64,000 bases of DNA from Monosporascus cannonballus (Eukaryota > Ascomycota > Sordariomycetes > Xylariales): assembly GCA_004154925.1 (NCBI GenBank), contig QJNS01000746.1, positions 62,001 to 126,000 on the forward strand, written 5' to 3'. Of the stretch, positions 23,315-37,611 are shown piece after piece. Position 1 is the first letter of the stretch; the number at the start of each line of letters is the position of its first letter. The notes under the pieces are model-generated. The model worked only from the letters and a program-made list of their open reading frames with translations. It was not told where the DNA came from and ran no database searches. A program made the translations under genes and the position numbers.

Positions 23315-26300
23315 ATTAAATAAATAATATTAACATTATTACTTAATAAGGTTAATTAATATAATTACAACAAAAAAGTTTATTTCGATAAAATGTAACA
23401 CGTTTTAATATTAAAATAAATATTTTTAAGTCGATTTTAATATTAAATTTAATTTCGATAAATTTTAAAAATTAAATAAAAAAATATTAAATTAAAAAGT
23501 TCCATACTATAAATTTTAAATTGTTAATAAATTTCATTAGTTACAAAATAATATATATAACGTTAATATTATATCTTTACGAGATTTTCTTTTTAAAAAA
23601 TGCCGTATTTGTTTATAATACAAATATTATATATATTATTTATTTTAGCGAAAACGACTTCATATGTGTTAATATTATTATAATGAAATTGTTAAATATA
23701 TTTAACATTTACTTCGGATTAAAGAATAATAAAAATTGTGATATTTGTTTAAAATACAAATTGTAAAATTATAACAATAAATAAAAATAAATTTAATAAT
23801 ATTACATTTATTATTAATAAAGCAAATAAAATTAATTAATAAATTACGATAAATTACAAAAGTTTTTTATAAACAATTTAAATATAATTATACTAAAAAT
23901 CTTTAATATTACATATATTAAAAATAGTTTAAATTTAAATATTTTTTATATTTTATATATAAAATAAAATATACCTTCATAATACAAATTATGTATAATT
24001 TAATACATAGTATTTATTCAAAATCATTTGTTACCACTTTTTTATTATTATATAAATAATATCAAATTTTATTAAACGAAAACAAGTTACTAATATAATT
24101 TTATTTTTTTAATTATTTTTAATTTGTTAATAAATAAGATAATAATAATACTGATAATTTTAATTTTAATATAATTGTATTATTTATATAATTTTAATTG
24201 CTGGATTTTCAAATAAGTTTATATATTATTGCAATTATGTAATTATTATATTACTATAATTTATATATGTTCGATAACAAAATCGAAAATTAACAATTGT
24301 TACGCAATGAAATATATAATATAATTATTAATAAAATCAATATTAATAATTAAATTTTTAATTATAATTTTAAATAACTTTATCTTATTTAAATACTTTA
24401 ATTTTAACAAAGTTATATAATCGTATTATATTATATATAATTAAATACAAAGTACAATTTCGTATTAATTTTGAAATACTTTTTAATTTTTTTTGTTTCG
24501 TTTTTTTTCATGTTATTATAGTTTGTCTAGTAAATATACTTTTTACGTTTTCGGGTTTTAATCTGTTATTTTTAACGTAGTAGTAATATTTAATTTTTTT
24601 AAAACTTTTATTCGAATTATACAATAATGTTAAATATTTAACAATTACGTATAGACATTTTTATTTACGTTTTTATATATAATTTATATAGTTATTATTA
24701 ATATAGTTATATAAATTATAATATTAATAAATTTGCGTCGTATTATTTATACAATATTTAGTTAATATGTTGTTTATGAAATTAATAAAAGCTTGACTTA
24801 TTAAAAACTCGTGGGTAATTTAATATATTTATAATATATAAAATTATTTTAATTTATTATATTTTATGTTTCACTTTATTAGTTATTATTATATAAGTTA
24901 TTGCGAATTAAATCAGTAATATTTAATATTTATATGAATAATAAACGTTATATAAAGATTGTAAATAATATAAAACTATCGTAATATTAAAACGTTTATA
25001 AATATTTAATAATTTTATATTAATATATATTTCTATTAATATAAAAATATAAAACCCAATTCCGATATATTTCATTATATTACGATAAAATTATAACATA
25101 TATTTATGATTTAAATTTAATTCATTATAATAGATATTGTTTGTAAAATATGTTTATTTAAAAATAATCCAATGTTGTTCAATTAATACTAAATGATTTT
25201 AATTAAAACGATATTATAAGTTTTAGTAAACCGTAAATTAATTAAATTTTAGTTTTAGTTATTATTTAAATTAAGATTTTATTATTTATTTTTAAGATTC
25301 CTTAATAAAATTATATTATATTTAAAAAATACTCCTAAAAGATTTCATTATTTTAGCCTGATAATTAAAGCTTTATAACGCTATTTAATATATTTTGGCA
25401 ACCGATATATCTTTTCTATATTTGTAATATATTAGTAAGACATAATTTATATATTAATTTATTAATTTATTTTAAACTAAATAAAAATATATATTACATT
25501 AGTAATATCTATTAATAAAAACCGAAGTAATTACGTAATAACTATTATAATTAACCAATATAAGTTTATATATTAATTTATCATAAGGTATATTTCTGTA
25601 CATGGAATTAAAATTAATACATTATATATATACTTAAATAAAATAATTTTATAAGTTATATGACAACTTGGTAAGAAAATATAAGTTTTCAGTATTTACG
25701 TATAAATAATAAATTCTTTAATATATTGTAAATTTTTTTATTAGCAACATAACGTCAGAGTTTTTAATTTCTGTTTAATTATTTATATACTTATAATTAT
25801 ATAATGTTAATACTTATAAATGGATTTTAATTTTGTATATTACTAATTTATAATCTATAGATATATAGTATAAATTTATATGTATATATAATTAATAATA
25901 TTAATATATTAAATATTTTTTAATATGCAAACTTTATAAATATACTCTATTTCATATTTCATACTTTGAAATTTTATTTAATTAAACCAGATTCATATTT
26001 ATAAATTTATATTACTTGTAATATTTCAAGTATAATTACTAACCATATAGTTTAATAATTATGCGTTTATTATAATAATATTAGTAATATTTAATATGCT
26101 AAAAGATAATATTTATATTTTGATTTTAGATGATAATTTAACAAAAAAGTAAAATATATGTAAAAGCAAATATATTATTCCATTAAATCTCGATATAACT
26201 TATATTAGTAATCGTTGTATTTTTTATCTTTTATTTCTAAATATATACAACGTTTTTCTAAGTTTTATTTTGGTATATAAATTAAATTTTGAATAAATTA

Positions 26301-29300
26301 TATTTAATTGAAAAGATTTAAAATAGTAATTTTTGAACCAAATTTTATCAATATACCTATGAAACTCTAATGTACTTGTTGATATATATATTTAATATAT
26401 ATTGTAAAGACGAAAATATCGAAATATTATTTAAAAATATTTCAAAATTTCAATTATATAAGAATTTTTAGTAACAAATTAATAAAAACCGGATTTACAC
26501 ATATTTTATAAAATTACTATGTAACTAATTTAAGTTTTATTTCAAAAAAGAAGTAGTATTTACATTTTTAAATGTTATATTATACTGAATTGTAATAATA
26601 AAATTAATTAATTATACAAATAAATAAATGTTTAAATAATACGTTTTTAAAATAAACAATAAACCTTTGTTGAAATATAGATTTATTTAATGTATATTTT
26701 AATTATTACGTATAATTTAAGTTATTAACTATTTTTAAAAGTAATTATTATATTTCAATTTTTACACTAATAATAATAATAATAATATAAATATTTTAAT
26801 ATTTTAATTAAGAAAATAAAATTAAGCTATATTTTATAATATATATTATATCAACGTTATTTTCATAATATTAAACGAAAAGAAAATCCGAACCTTTAAA
26901 TATATAGTTAGCGAATAAAGAATATATATAATTAGATTATTAAAATATAGTAATATATTTGATATTACGTTTTAAAAATTCTAATATTTGTTAAGATCTT
27001 CAATTATTATTATATGTTAATTAAATTTTAAATTAACAGATTTTCGTAATTTATTTATAATTTTAAAGAAATCGATGGAAAAAATTGTAGTATTAAGAAT
27101 TTATACATTTTATATTATATCCTTTGAAAAATAAAACCGATACAACTTTGTTTGTAATAATTCAAAATATACAATTTTTCCAAAATCTTAATAAAATTAA
27201 AAAGTTCAAGAAAGTAAACTTTAGAGAAATTCTTAATAAAAATATAACAATATAAATGTTTAATATTCGAAATAATTATTTATCTTCCGAAATAACAATA
27301 ATTACAAAAGTTCTTTATTAAAGAAAACGATATAAATTATTTAATTTCAAAAGTAAATACCAAAATTCGATTTTTAAATATTTTGAATTAATATTTAAAG
27401 AAAGAAATGTCAAAATGATTATATATATAACTAAAAAACCACTTCTTTAAAATTAGTTAAAAACTATTTCTATTATTTATTTACTTATATAAATATTTTT
27501 ATCAGCATTATTTAACTTAAATTGAAAAAATTTAAAAGATTTTAAAAAATTTAAAAAATGTTAATGTAATAAATTAAATATCAAAACCAGAACATAATTT
27601 TTAAACGAGTTTTAAGTTTAAGTTTGTACGTTAACGTAATAATTTGTTAATAATTAAAATAAAAAACTATTTCAAATATAAGTTTAAAGGTTCAAAATTA
27701 ATGAAATAATAAACTTAATACAGAAATCATATATGAAAAAATTTAATTAATATTATGTAAATATTAATAATTACTATATTTTATAAATACAATACTACAT
27801 CGAAACCGAATGCTATTTTTATTATTAATTTTGATTAAAATTAAGCGTATTACGTTTTTTATTTTTTAATTTAATATCGTAGTTATTAGTCGATATATAT
27901 AGTTTATTTTTAACTCGTAATTTTTAATTTAGAAATATATTGTGCAAATATAAATAGAGTCACGAAAACAGATTTATAAAATTAAGAATTCTAAAAAAAT
28001 ATTAAATATTATATCGACGTTATTAAAAATTAAAGTAACTATTAATTTAATATTATTAAATATATTGGAAAAAAATATAAAAATATAGTCGTTATTTTAA
28101 TGGAAATTAGAACCTTAAATTATAAAAAGTATTGTTACATTACCAATTATAAATTTAAATTTAATAGTTATATATAATATACTATATTTAAAGCTGGTCG
28201 CGATTTATATTAATTTTAAACTTTTTTGATATTTATTAAGCTTTTAACATTATAAGAGTTTATAATTTATATAGAGTATTTTATAATATAGCACTATAAT
28301 ATCGTTGTTTTTAATTAAGTAATTTTCGTTCTTTTAAAAAAAATATTTATATTTTTCGGTATATATAATAAAATATAAACAATAAAAGTGTTTTAAAAAT
28401 ATCTTAATTTTATATTATATCGAACCTCGAAATTATATTAGATTACATATAAATTTGTAAGTTCTTCTAATATATTTTGAAATTTAGGAAGTAAAAGTTA
28501 TTTAAATTTAATAAATATAAATATTTATTTTATTCTTTTATCCCTATTTTGAAATAATTATGTAAAAAATTATTTATTTACTTATCGTATTTATTAAACT
28601 TTAATTATTTTTTAAATAACCTTTTTACTAAAACTAGTATTTAAATATTTATATTTAAACCTTTTCGAATTTAAAAACTTATATAGATGAAGAAAATTAA
28701 ACGTATATATATTTACAGTTTATTAACGCGTATTATTAAGGTCTGATTTTCATTTAGTATCGTAAGTTTTAATTATTTTATTTTGAAAATTTTCGAATAA
28801 TACGAATAATATTTTAACCGGCTGAAAAATAAAGTTAGATTTCGAGAAGTATTTTCATTTAATTCGAATTATTTATAATAAATTACATATTATTTTTAAA
28901 TCTATAAATACGCAGCGTTATTATTTCTTATTATTTATAATTTATCCCATTTGTTTTTTAGTTATTTTAATTTTTATAACAAGTAATTTAACTTAATATT
29001 AGTTAACTTTTTTAAAAAGTATCACATAATTTATATATAGTTATAAAATATTCGATAAACGTATTAGTATAAAAATTAATTTAACGAATTTTGAATTATA
29101 TTTTATTACATTATTTTATACCGAACTAAAATATTTATTTTTAATATAAAGCTAATTAGAAATATTACTATATAAATAAAGATTTTCATAATAAAACGTA
29201 TATTATTAAGTTAAAGTTAAAAATGTTACTTAATACTTTCGATATGTTAATTGTTAACAGTTTAAAATACATTTAATATAAACGTTAATTTTAAATAAAA

Positions 29301-30074
29301 ATGTTAAAGTTAACAATAAAACGATTAATATTAAAGTTTTTAATTTTCGTTTTATAATTTTAGTTAATTAAATCACTTATATAACCAACATTATTATATT
29401 TTACAATATTTAGCAAAGTTAATAAGTATTAATCTATACGTAAATTAATATGAAATAAAAATTAAAATAAAATGAATATTACTTATATTAATATATTTAA
29501 GCTAGAATATTGTTTATTACAGTAATAAATAAATTCTGTAAATAATACGTAGACTATACAGTCGTTTAAAAATAAAATGAAATATAATGCCTTCGAATTA
29601 ATTATTTAATAATGAATTTAATTAAAACATAATACAAATATATTATTTACGAATTATACAGTCGAATATTTTCAAATTTAATGTTTTAGCATTTGTAAAT
29701 AGTAAAATAAATATAAAATCTAAAACTATTAGTATAGAAACTTTTTATCCTTGATGAATTTAATTGATAATGAGATTTAAATAGTAATTAAGTTGGTTGT
29801 TAGTTCTTTTTTAAAAAAACGATTTTTTGAAATTTATTTTAATAATAATAAAATGTTAAATGTTTTAAAAACTAAATTATAAATAGTATAGACTTATTTT
29901 TTATAATATACGACTTTATTCGTTAAATATATTATTTAATAAAAAGCGAACAAACTGACGGCACAACGTTTTTATAGAATTATCGGTGGTATATATAACG
30001 TTAATATATAAGTTATTTATAGTTGTATTAGAAAAAACTTATAAAACTTTTAAATAAAAAAAATCTTATTTAAA
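23315..30074. other. AT-rich decayed DNA, probably containing a minus-strand retroelement relic
   Basis: No element boundary could be placed in these 6.8 kb. Near 24470-24650 the minus strand translates to a segment resembling the integrase C-terminal motif that precedes KTKRPSKKL in gypsy polyproteins, suggesting an old minus-strand element. Open frames here (for example 23521-23766) are short and low-complexity and are not considered genes. Confidence 0.4.
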
Positions 30075-30079
30075 GATAT
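30075..30079. repeat. Target-site duplication of element 1, left copy (GATAT)
   Basis: GATAT directly precedes the 5' LTR and is repeated at 36960-36964 directly after the 3' LTR. Confidence 0.88.
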
Positions 30080-30266
30080 TGTGATAGGGTTGTATGAAGC
30101 CCTATTATAGAGCACCGGACAAACGCCAATACCAAGCAGCATTAGCGCAGCGCCTTATATGCGAACATATACAACTATATTTTCAACTTCTCTTTTTTTT
30201 TCTTTAGATAAAAAATAAATTCTTATTAGTAACTAATTACAAACCGCTTAGGTAAAGCCTTTTATA
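30080..30266 (+). repeat. 5' LTR of element 1
   Basis: It begins TGTGATAGGG and ends CTTTTATA. It retains GC-rich segments (CACCGGACAAACGCC, AGCGCAGCGCC) and aligns throughout with 36775-36959; differences are almost all C/T or G/A. Confidence 0.92.
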
Positions 30267-32249
30267 TATATTTTTTTAGCTTACTATTTAGCAGAATAAA
30301 AAACATTCGGAATTAGATATTAAGATTTTTAAACGTTTTTTACGGGGCTCAGTAAAGAGCCCTTATTAACTCAAAGTTATAAAAGGTATTTAATATTATA
30401 ACGAAAACTTTAATAAGTTCGATAACGGCTATAAAATGATATATAAGCTACCAGTTCGAAAAAAAACAAAAGAAAACAGCCTAACTTCGTAAGCATATAA
30501 AAATACAATATAAGGCAAACAAAAAGCTAATATAAACGGCCAAATAACTTAAAAATAGCTTAATTACTAAATAAACGTTTATTACCTAATTATAAATTCG
30601 AAATATAATCGCCTTTTCGAATACCGACTTTTTTTTATCCTAGCAATAATCGGAAACGTAATTAGGCTATTTTGTAAAAACGGTTCGAACGACCGAATTA
30701 ATAATAAAAACCAATCGAAAACCGTTACTTTGGCCGGAGAAGTTCGACGGGACAAAAAAAAAGTTCTTCGGATAATATATATTTATAATTTATAAATTCG
30801 AAATAAAAATTATTTTCGTAAAGGAAATTCGTAAGTCTTTTTATATTATATACGAAAAGTTCGAAATTAATATATAACGTACAATTATTACCTATTATAT
30901 TACCAGAAATTTAAATAATATATATAATTCCGTCGGTTTTTTAGGTATTATACGAATAATATAATAATCGGCATAAAAAATAATTAAGCATTTTCGAAAC
31001 TTAAAATAAACCGATAATATAAAGTTTTCTTTATTTTATTTTTTATTCGAAAAATCGATAATAAATACGGAAAAAATTATTTAACTAACGGAAACAAAAT
31101 TTACGTTTTTAAAAGGAATATTAAATGAAAAACTTATTTAAGTTTTAATTTTTATAAATTTATTAAAAATTTATAATATATAAGTAAATAAGGTAATAAA
31201 GATTACCGGACACCTTAAAAATAACGCGATAAAAAACGAATAGTTTTTTAATAACTTAATTAAACGGTAATAACTAAATAGGAAAAAATTAAAATAACAA
31301 TATAAATATAATAAGTGTTTTGGCAATAAGATAGCAAAAACAAAAACCTTAAACCTTATATTTAGCGCCAAAATAATACGTACGATAAATAATTTAAAAG
31401 AAATAAAATATCTATAAAGCGAAAAGTTTTTACCTACGTTATAGGCGTCTTAATTATAAGGCGAACCGTTACTCGTTTTTATTAATAAAAAACCGTAAAA
31501 AAGATTAATTCGTTAAAAACTTACGAAAACGAAAAGTTAAAATCTAAAAGCGAAAAAAGAAAAACGGAATTTTTAAATATCGGCGTATTTAAAAATAAAA
31601 AACGATTTAAGCCAAAATAAAAATCGTATAATAAAATATAGACTGCATTTTATTTATTATCGATATATATATTAATTAAAAAACTTTTTAGACCTTTTTA
31701 TTAATTAAGAATTTAAATATTTTGCCGTAATAAGTAAAATATTTATAAAACGTTTACGGTTACTGCATATTTTAATAAAATTACGCGGATTAAGAGAAAT
31801 TCGAAAAAAATTAATAATAACGAGGAAATATTAAAGAAATAATATATATAAAAATAGATATCGACGGTTTCAAAGCCAAAATATTCGTATATATTATTAA
31901 TCACTTTAATTATTCTTTGATTTTAAGGAAATTTTGGATAAAACGTTACGATATCGTATGTATAATATAAAAGTACTTTTTAACGGTAAACGTAATAAGT
32001 TGTATAAAGATTTACGAAAGAAAATACGAAATTTAAAAAAATAACGTACGAATAATTCGCGAAACGAAAAATATTTTAACAGTTATTTTCGGAACGGAAT
32101 TTCGGAAAATACAAAAGATTAAAAAACCAGATTAAAAATTTAATTATTTTTAATTATTTTGGCTAATATTAATAAGGCGTTAACGTCTAAGAAAAAATAG
32201 AAATTAACGAAAAATTTCCGTTTAAATTAAAAACGTTTTAAAAATTATA

Positions 32250-35200
32250 CGATAAAAATTAGGTAACGTTTTATCTTTATCCCGTTCCGGAATAAATTAT
32301 GTGATCTTATTACGCAAAGACCAAATAAAAAGGAAAATATTAATATTATGGGGGCCTTTATATAATATAATTAAAAACAAATTATTAGCTTTAAGGAAAA
32401 TCCTAACGAAATTTTTAGATAAAGGGTATATTTGTATAAATAATTTATTTATAAGAGTTCCGGCTTTATTTATAAAAAAATCCGGAAAAAGGTTACGTTT
32501 TTGTTACGATTATCGGGCGTTAAATATAATAACCGAAAAAAACCGTTACTTTTTATCTTTTATTTCGGAAACCTTACGGTTATTTTTTACGTTAAATAAT
32601 TTACGAAAATGGACGTCCGAATAGCGTTTTATAAGATTAGGATTAAGGAAGAAAATGAATAAAAAACGGTATTCCGAATACGTTTTGGCTTCTATGAATA
32701 GTTGGTAATACCGTTCGGTTTATACGGGGCTTCCGCGATTTTCCAGCGATACGTTAACGGGGCCTTAAGGAAGTACTTCGACTTTTTCTGCTTAGCGTAT
32801 ATGGACGATATCCTTATTTTTTCTTCCGAATCGAAAAAGGATTATATTCAAAAAGTAAAGAAAATTTTAAACCGCTGAGGAAAAACGAGTTTAAATCTAG
32901 ATATTTCCAAGTGCGAATTGTCGTAAAAACGATAAAATATTTTAGATTTATTGTAAACGTTAAAAAGAGAATATATATAAATCTCGAAAAATTACGTATA
33001 ATTAAAAAATGAAATTTTTTTAAAATGTTTAAAAAATTCCGAAATTTCTTAAGGTTTATAAATTTTTATTGCGATTTTATAACTTATTACGCGGATATAT
33101 TAGTACTCTTAATAACTTTAACTCGGAAAAAAACATTATTCCGTTAAGAGAAAAAAAAGAAATAATATTCGAACGTTTTAAAAACGTTTTTATAACAAAA
33201 CTCATTTTGGCAAAATAAATTTCGAAAAATTTATAATATTAAAAATAAATTATTTAGGGAAAATACGTAAAAGTTATTCATCTTAAGTTAATAAATTAAA
33301 AATATTACGTCCGGTTATTTATTATTTAAGAAACTTGAAATTAATTAAAATTAATTATAAAATAGATAATAAAAAGTTCCTAACGATAATAAATTAAATA
33401 AAACGTAATATATAAAATTATATAATATAACAGCACAGTTTAAAATTATTATTAACTAGAAAAATTTAAAATAGAATATAATTATCAAAAAATTAAACAA
33501 ATATTAAATAAAGTAATTAAAAGAATTATTCCATTTTAATTCTTATTTCGAATTTCGTACCGGCCGTTTAAATATTAAAACCGATATATTTTTACGTAAG
33601 GGATAAAATATGTTTATAAAGGAAAACGATAAACGAAAAACCTTACGAAAATCTTAATTAATAAAAGATAAATAATTATTTATATTATTTACGAAATATT
33701 GAAAATACGTTAAAAATATAATAATAGTTAATAATATTAAAATTAAAAATAACGGATTATTTTAAAAACACGTAAATATTTTAATATTACGAAAAGTTTC
33801 AAAAATTTTAAAAAATAATATTAAAATATAATAAAACTTATAACCGTATTATTAAGGTTATTATAAAAAGAAAATATAATTTTCTTACGAAATTGAAATT
33901 ATTAATATCGATTACGAAATATATTTTAAACGTTAAATATTTTCCTTAATTTCGGGAACGCCTTTAAATTCTAGATTAAATACCGTTTAAAACGGCTTTA
34001 ATAGAAAATATTTATAATTTCTATATGGTAAATTACCCAAATAAAAAGGTTATAATAATAATATTTTCGACAAGTTTTTTTTGGCCGGATATATATTATA
34101 TAATAAGGCAATTTTATAGCAATTACGATATATGCGGCTATAAAAATGTATAGAGAAAGTAAAAAAAATATTAAAGTTATTTCCAGTTCTCGAGAAATTT
34201 TATAACAAATTATCGATTGATTTTATAATGAACTTATTAATTGCTTTTAAATATAATTTATTTTTTTAAATAAGTATAATAAATTAATTATTTAAAATAT
34301 TAATTTTAAAAACGATACGTACGATAAATGCAAAAATATATACGGAAGTATTTATAAAAATATATTAAAAATTGTATATTTTTAAAGGTATTATAAGTAA
34401 TAAAAGAATTGTTTAAATAAGGAAATTTTCATTTAAATTTTACGAATTAATGAAAGTAAAATATTGTTTTTTTACCGTATATTAATTAACACTCAATAAT
34501 AATACGAAAAGAGTTAATTAAAAATATTAATTTATTTATAACTTTTCGTAATATATTTGTAATAAAAATTAAAAAAAAGTTTTTTCGAGAATAATATTTA
34601 TAATTAATAACCGAAATACGATTTCGGTAAAGTTAATTTTTTGGGATTTTACAAATATTACGTTAACCCGATTTCTTAAGTAAAAACTAATTCGGTAATT
34701 AAGAAAAATTTACGTATAAAAATGGAAAATCTCGTTAAACAATTACGAAACAATATGGAATTTATTTAAATTGCGATAACGGCAGCTTCGCAAACCTAGA
34801 AAAAAATAATAAATATCGTGTTTCTGCCGAAAAATACGAAATTAATAAGAAAATCTAATTATTTTTCCAAAAATATTGTTACTTTTTAGCCGTCGAAAAA
34901 GCTAAGATAGTTTTAAATTAAATATTAAATAATTAAAATAATTAATTTCTACGTTATTAAATTAAATATATTAAAACATTTATAATTATTTTTATATTAA
35001 TTTATTAAGATATATAAATTATAACCTTTTACCGTTCCAAATTAATGTAAATATGTAACCTTTTTTTTTAAAGATCATAATAAATCGGAATTTAAAATCG
35101 ATAATATTTTTTAAGTTCGGATTAAAAAGGTAAAAAAATGCTTTATACGTTAAATCCAGGTAAAATAATTAGGTTACGTAAAATCGATTTAAAAATTATT

Positions 35201-35290
35201 CGAAAAATTCGTAAATATGGCGATTTTAGAACGGTTCGAAAAGAAATACGGTAATATAGTTATTAATAATAGACCTTAAATTTACCGTAT
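32250..35290 (+). pseudogene. Decayed pol of element 1 (RT, RNase H, integrase, chromodomain)
   Basis: An uninterrupted 107-codon piece (32301-32624) reads LDKGYICINN and RLRFCYDYRALN, the fingers/palm of Ty3/gypsy RT. Past a stop come FYKIRIKEENE, PFGLYGASAIFQRYVNG and AYMDDILIF, so the YxDD catalytic box is still intact. RNase H-like sequence (FERFKNVFITKLILAK, about 33170-33220) follows. Then come an integrase zinc-finger segment (FFWPDIYYI, YDICGY at about 34080-34140) and SIDFI-type core start (about 34210). The chromodomain (35085-35270) is read as FIR, IQVK, LGYVKS, FEKFVN and ERFEKKYG. Chromodomains in such elements bind modified histone H3 and direct insertion into heterochromatin. 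The gene is dead because of many in-frame TAA/TAG codons. Confidence 0.85.
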
Positions 35291-35329
35291 TACTTGAAAA
35301 TAAACGAATAAAATTTTAATTTGAAAATA

Positions 35330-36480
35330 TTAGCCGGGCGGCGCGTAAATGGTACAAAGAATTTAGAGAAACCGCTTAAAAATAACCTTAAGTAATTTGT
35401 AAATAAATGTTAAAATACCGTTTCCGTTATTTACGAATAAAGCATATTAAAAAAATTAAGAATTATAGGCATGGTACGTCGATTAAGAAATTATTTAATT
35501 ATTTTTGAAAATTTATAAATTTAACGATTTATTTTATAAATTTGTAGCGTTAACGTTACGCGAAAATTGCGTACTTAAAGCACGCGATTATTCGGCTTTA
35601 TTTACATTAAATTTTCTCAAAACCAAAAAGTTTTTTTAGTCGTTTAAGTTATAATTACGAGGTTTTCGAAAGCGCTAATAATATAATTATTAACGGCTAT
35701 TAATTTAATTTGTAACGTAAGTTAATAAGTAATACGGAAAAAGCGCGAGAATATTGTAAGAAAAACTTATATAGCAGGATTTATTATTTTTATATTTAAT
35801 ACGTCCTTTATTATGCGAGGCGGAAGATTCGACAGAACCGGCAATTTAACTTACATATAAATAACGTATAAGTTAGGAATTAAAGGCGTAAACTTATTTC
35901 GGAACGAATAATATACGAAAATTTAAATTGCGAATATAAAGTTTCGATATTCGCCTTTTTTTAAATACGGATAACCGTTAAATTAAGGTTAATAATATAA
36001 AAATAATATAGAAAATACGTAAAAACCCGAATTTATTAAAGTTTCAGTAATTATAATTAAAAATGATTTCGTAAAACGTATTAACTATTTAACCAAATTC
36101 GGAAATATTCGTAAATTATACGGGAATTATATTAAAAAAATATTAGTAAAAATAAAAAGAATATTTATTTTAAAATATTTATGGTTATAATTAACGTAAG
36201 TTTAATAACGGACCGTTTTTTTTACTTATAATAATAAATATTTTAAAAGTAACAAATAAATAACGTATAAATAAATTATATATTTCGTTAATTTAAATAA
36301 AATGGGTTTAGATTTTTAGTAAAACAAATTTTATAGATAAAATAAGGTATATTGCAAATGTAAACGGGATATTTATTTAGGGCGAGATAAATACGTAACG
36401 TACGAAAAATTTTAAAGGATTTCGATTTACCAAAAAGGCTCGAAAACGTAAAAACGTTTTTTTACGGGATATTTTCATGG
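35330..36480 (+). pseudogene. Coding-like relic downstream of the chromodomain in element 1
   Basis: Plus-strand reading gives ARKWYKEFRETA, then MLKYRFRYLRIKHIKK, resembling a retroviral-type Gag capsid segment. Farther on is a Cys/Lys-rich stretch (CKCKRDIYLGRDKYVTYEKF, about 36355-36415). It lies inside the element, between the chromodomain and the 3' LTR, where most gypsy elements have little or no coding DNA. It could be an extra ORF of this family or the remnant of an older nested element. Function unknown. Confidence 0.45.
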
Positions 36481-36774
36481 CGTTATAACGTATTAATTAA
36501 TTTTTAAACTGTTACGAAATAATGTATAAAAGTATTATTATAAGTATTAATAAAAATGAATTTACCGAATTAAATTATGATTATAAAAATAATTAAAAAA
36601 ATAAATAGAAATATAAATTAATTTAACGTATAATTAGCCCATATTTAGCTACCTAAAGTAGGTTTTATTCGAAGATTAATAACTTTTTAAATTTCGGATT
36701 AATCAAAAAGTAATAATTAACGCGATTATTAATTTTGTAATAAATTAATCCTTTTTGGAAAAGATAAAAAATAA

Positions 36775-36959
36775 TATAATAAGGCTGTATAAAGCCTTAT
36801 TATGGAGTACCGGATAAACGCCGGTACTAAGCAGTATTAATGCAGCGTCTTATACATAAATTTACATAACTATATTTTTATTTTTTTCTTTTCTTTTTAG
36901 CTAAGAAATAAATTCTTATTAGTAACTAATTATTTACCGCTCAGGTAAAGCTTTTTACA
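36775..36959 (+). repeat. 3' LTR of element 1
   Basis: It begins TATAATAAGG (aligned to TGTGATAGGG with three G-to-A changes) and ends TTTTTACA. It is preceded by a purine-rich tract (GGAAAAGATAAAAAA) fitting a degraded polypurine primer, and followed by the second GATAT. Confidence 0.9.
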
Positions 36960-36964
36960 GATAT

Positions 36965-37606
36965 TATATATTCGCAAACTTAAAATATTTATTTTAGGTG
37001 TTATATAATATTATTTAATTCATAAACTTATATTGTTATTGTACTGCCAGAAATAAAATAAAAAGTAATAATATTTAAAAAAGAGAAATTTGAGTTATTT
37101 TTCAAATTAATAATAATCATTAAAATTTATTTAAAATATAAAGTATATAAGAAAATAAAGATTTTAAATTTGCTTTAATTTTAAGTAATATTAAATTAAA
37201 ATTATATTTATGAAATTTAAACTATAAATACTTGAATATTTATATAGAAATATATAAAAAGCGCCCGAAAATTATAACTTGATATTAATTTTTAGTTAAA
37301 AGCCTTTATTAATTTTACAAATAAGATTTTAAAGTAATTTAATTGATATATTAAGCCATTAACAGTTATTTTTTAACTAAAAGCTATAGCTGTAGTTATG
37401 ACAACTACGTCGCAAACGCAGCTATGATCCTTAATTAAAATAGAGTTCTGATCACGATAAGGCAAATTAAAAGGCTTATAACGTATAACACAAGCAAACG
37501 ACTCAATTTTTCAATATTTTAATCACTTAATTTCATTCGATATTTTTTCGATATAAATAATAGAGAACAGTTCATAAAAAGGAAAAAACCGCAAGAATAA
37601 ATCTAG
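36965..37606. other. Segment between elements 1 and 2
   Basis: There is no gene. It contains a repeat segment (37341-37463) that reappears inverted at 62263-62388 and is described separately. The rest is AT-rich and unassigned. Confidence 0.5.
37341..37463 (+). repeat. Dispersed repeat, copy A (inverted relative to copy B)
   Basis: It contains AAAAGCTATAGCTGTAGTTA followed by a segment with remnants of GC-rich DNA. The reverse complement of 62263-62388 aligns over its full length, with copy B less RIP-mutated. The pair shows no target duplication that I could define. It may be part of a DNA transposon or another repeat family; the type is unknown. Confidence 0.6.
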
Positions 37607-37611
37607 CTATT

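Larger units (their letters stand above)
30080..36959 (+). mobile_element. Element 1: Ty3/gypsy chromodomain retrotransposon, RIP-degraded
   Basis: This 6.88-kb element has LTRs of about 186 bp and the target duplication GATAT on both sides. The plus strand shows, in order: a Gag-like start (ending PEKFDGT at about 30740), RT (32250-33000), RNase H (about 33060-33230), the integrase zinc-binding and core start (34075-34250), a clear chromodomain (about 35085-35270), and then about 1.5 kb of additional coding-like relic before the 3' LTR. The LTR sequence is unrelated to that of elements 2-4. Every frame is interrupted by many stops. Confidence 0.92.

Noticed and set aside
23521..23766. Short open frames in the AT block (also 22955-23137, 51498-51785, 59665-59856)
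   Set aside because: They are made almost entirely of Asn, Ile, Lys, Leu, Phe and Tyr, as chance frames in A/T sequence are. None matches a retroelement domain.
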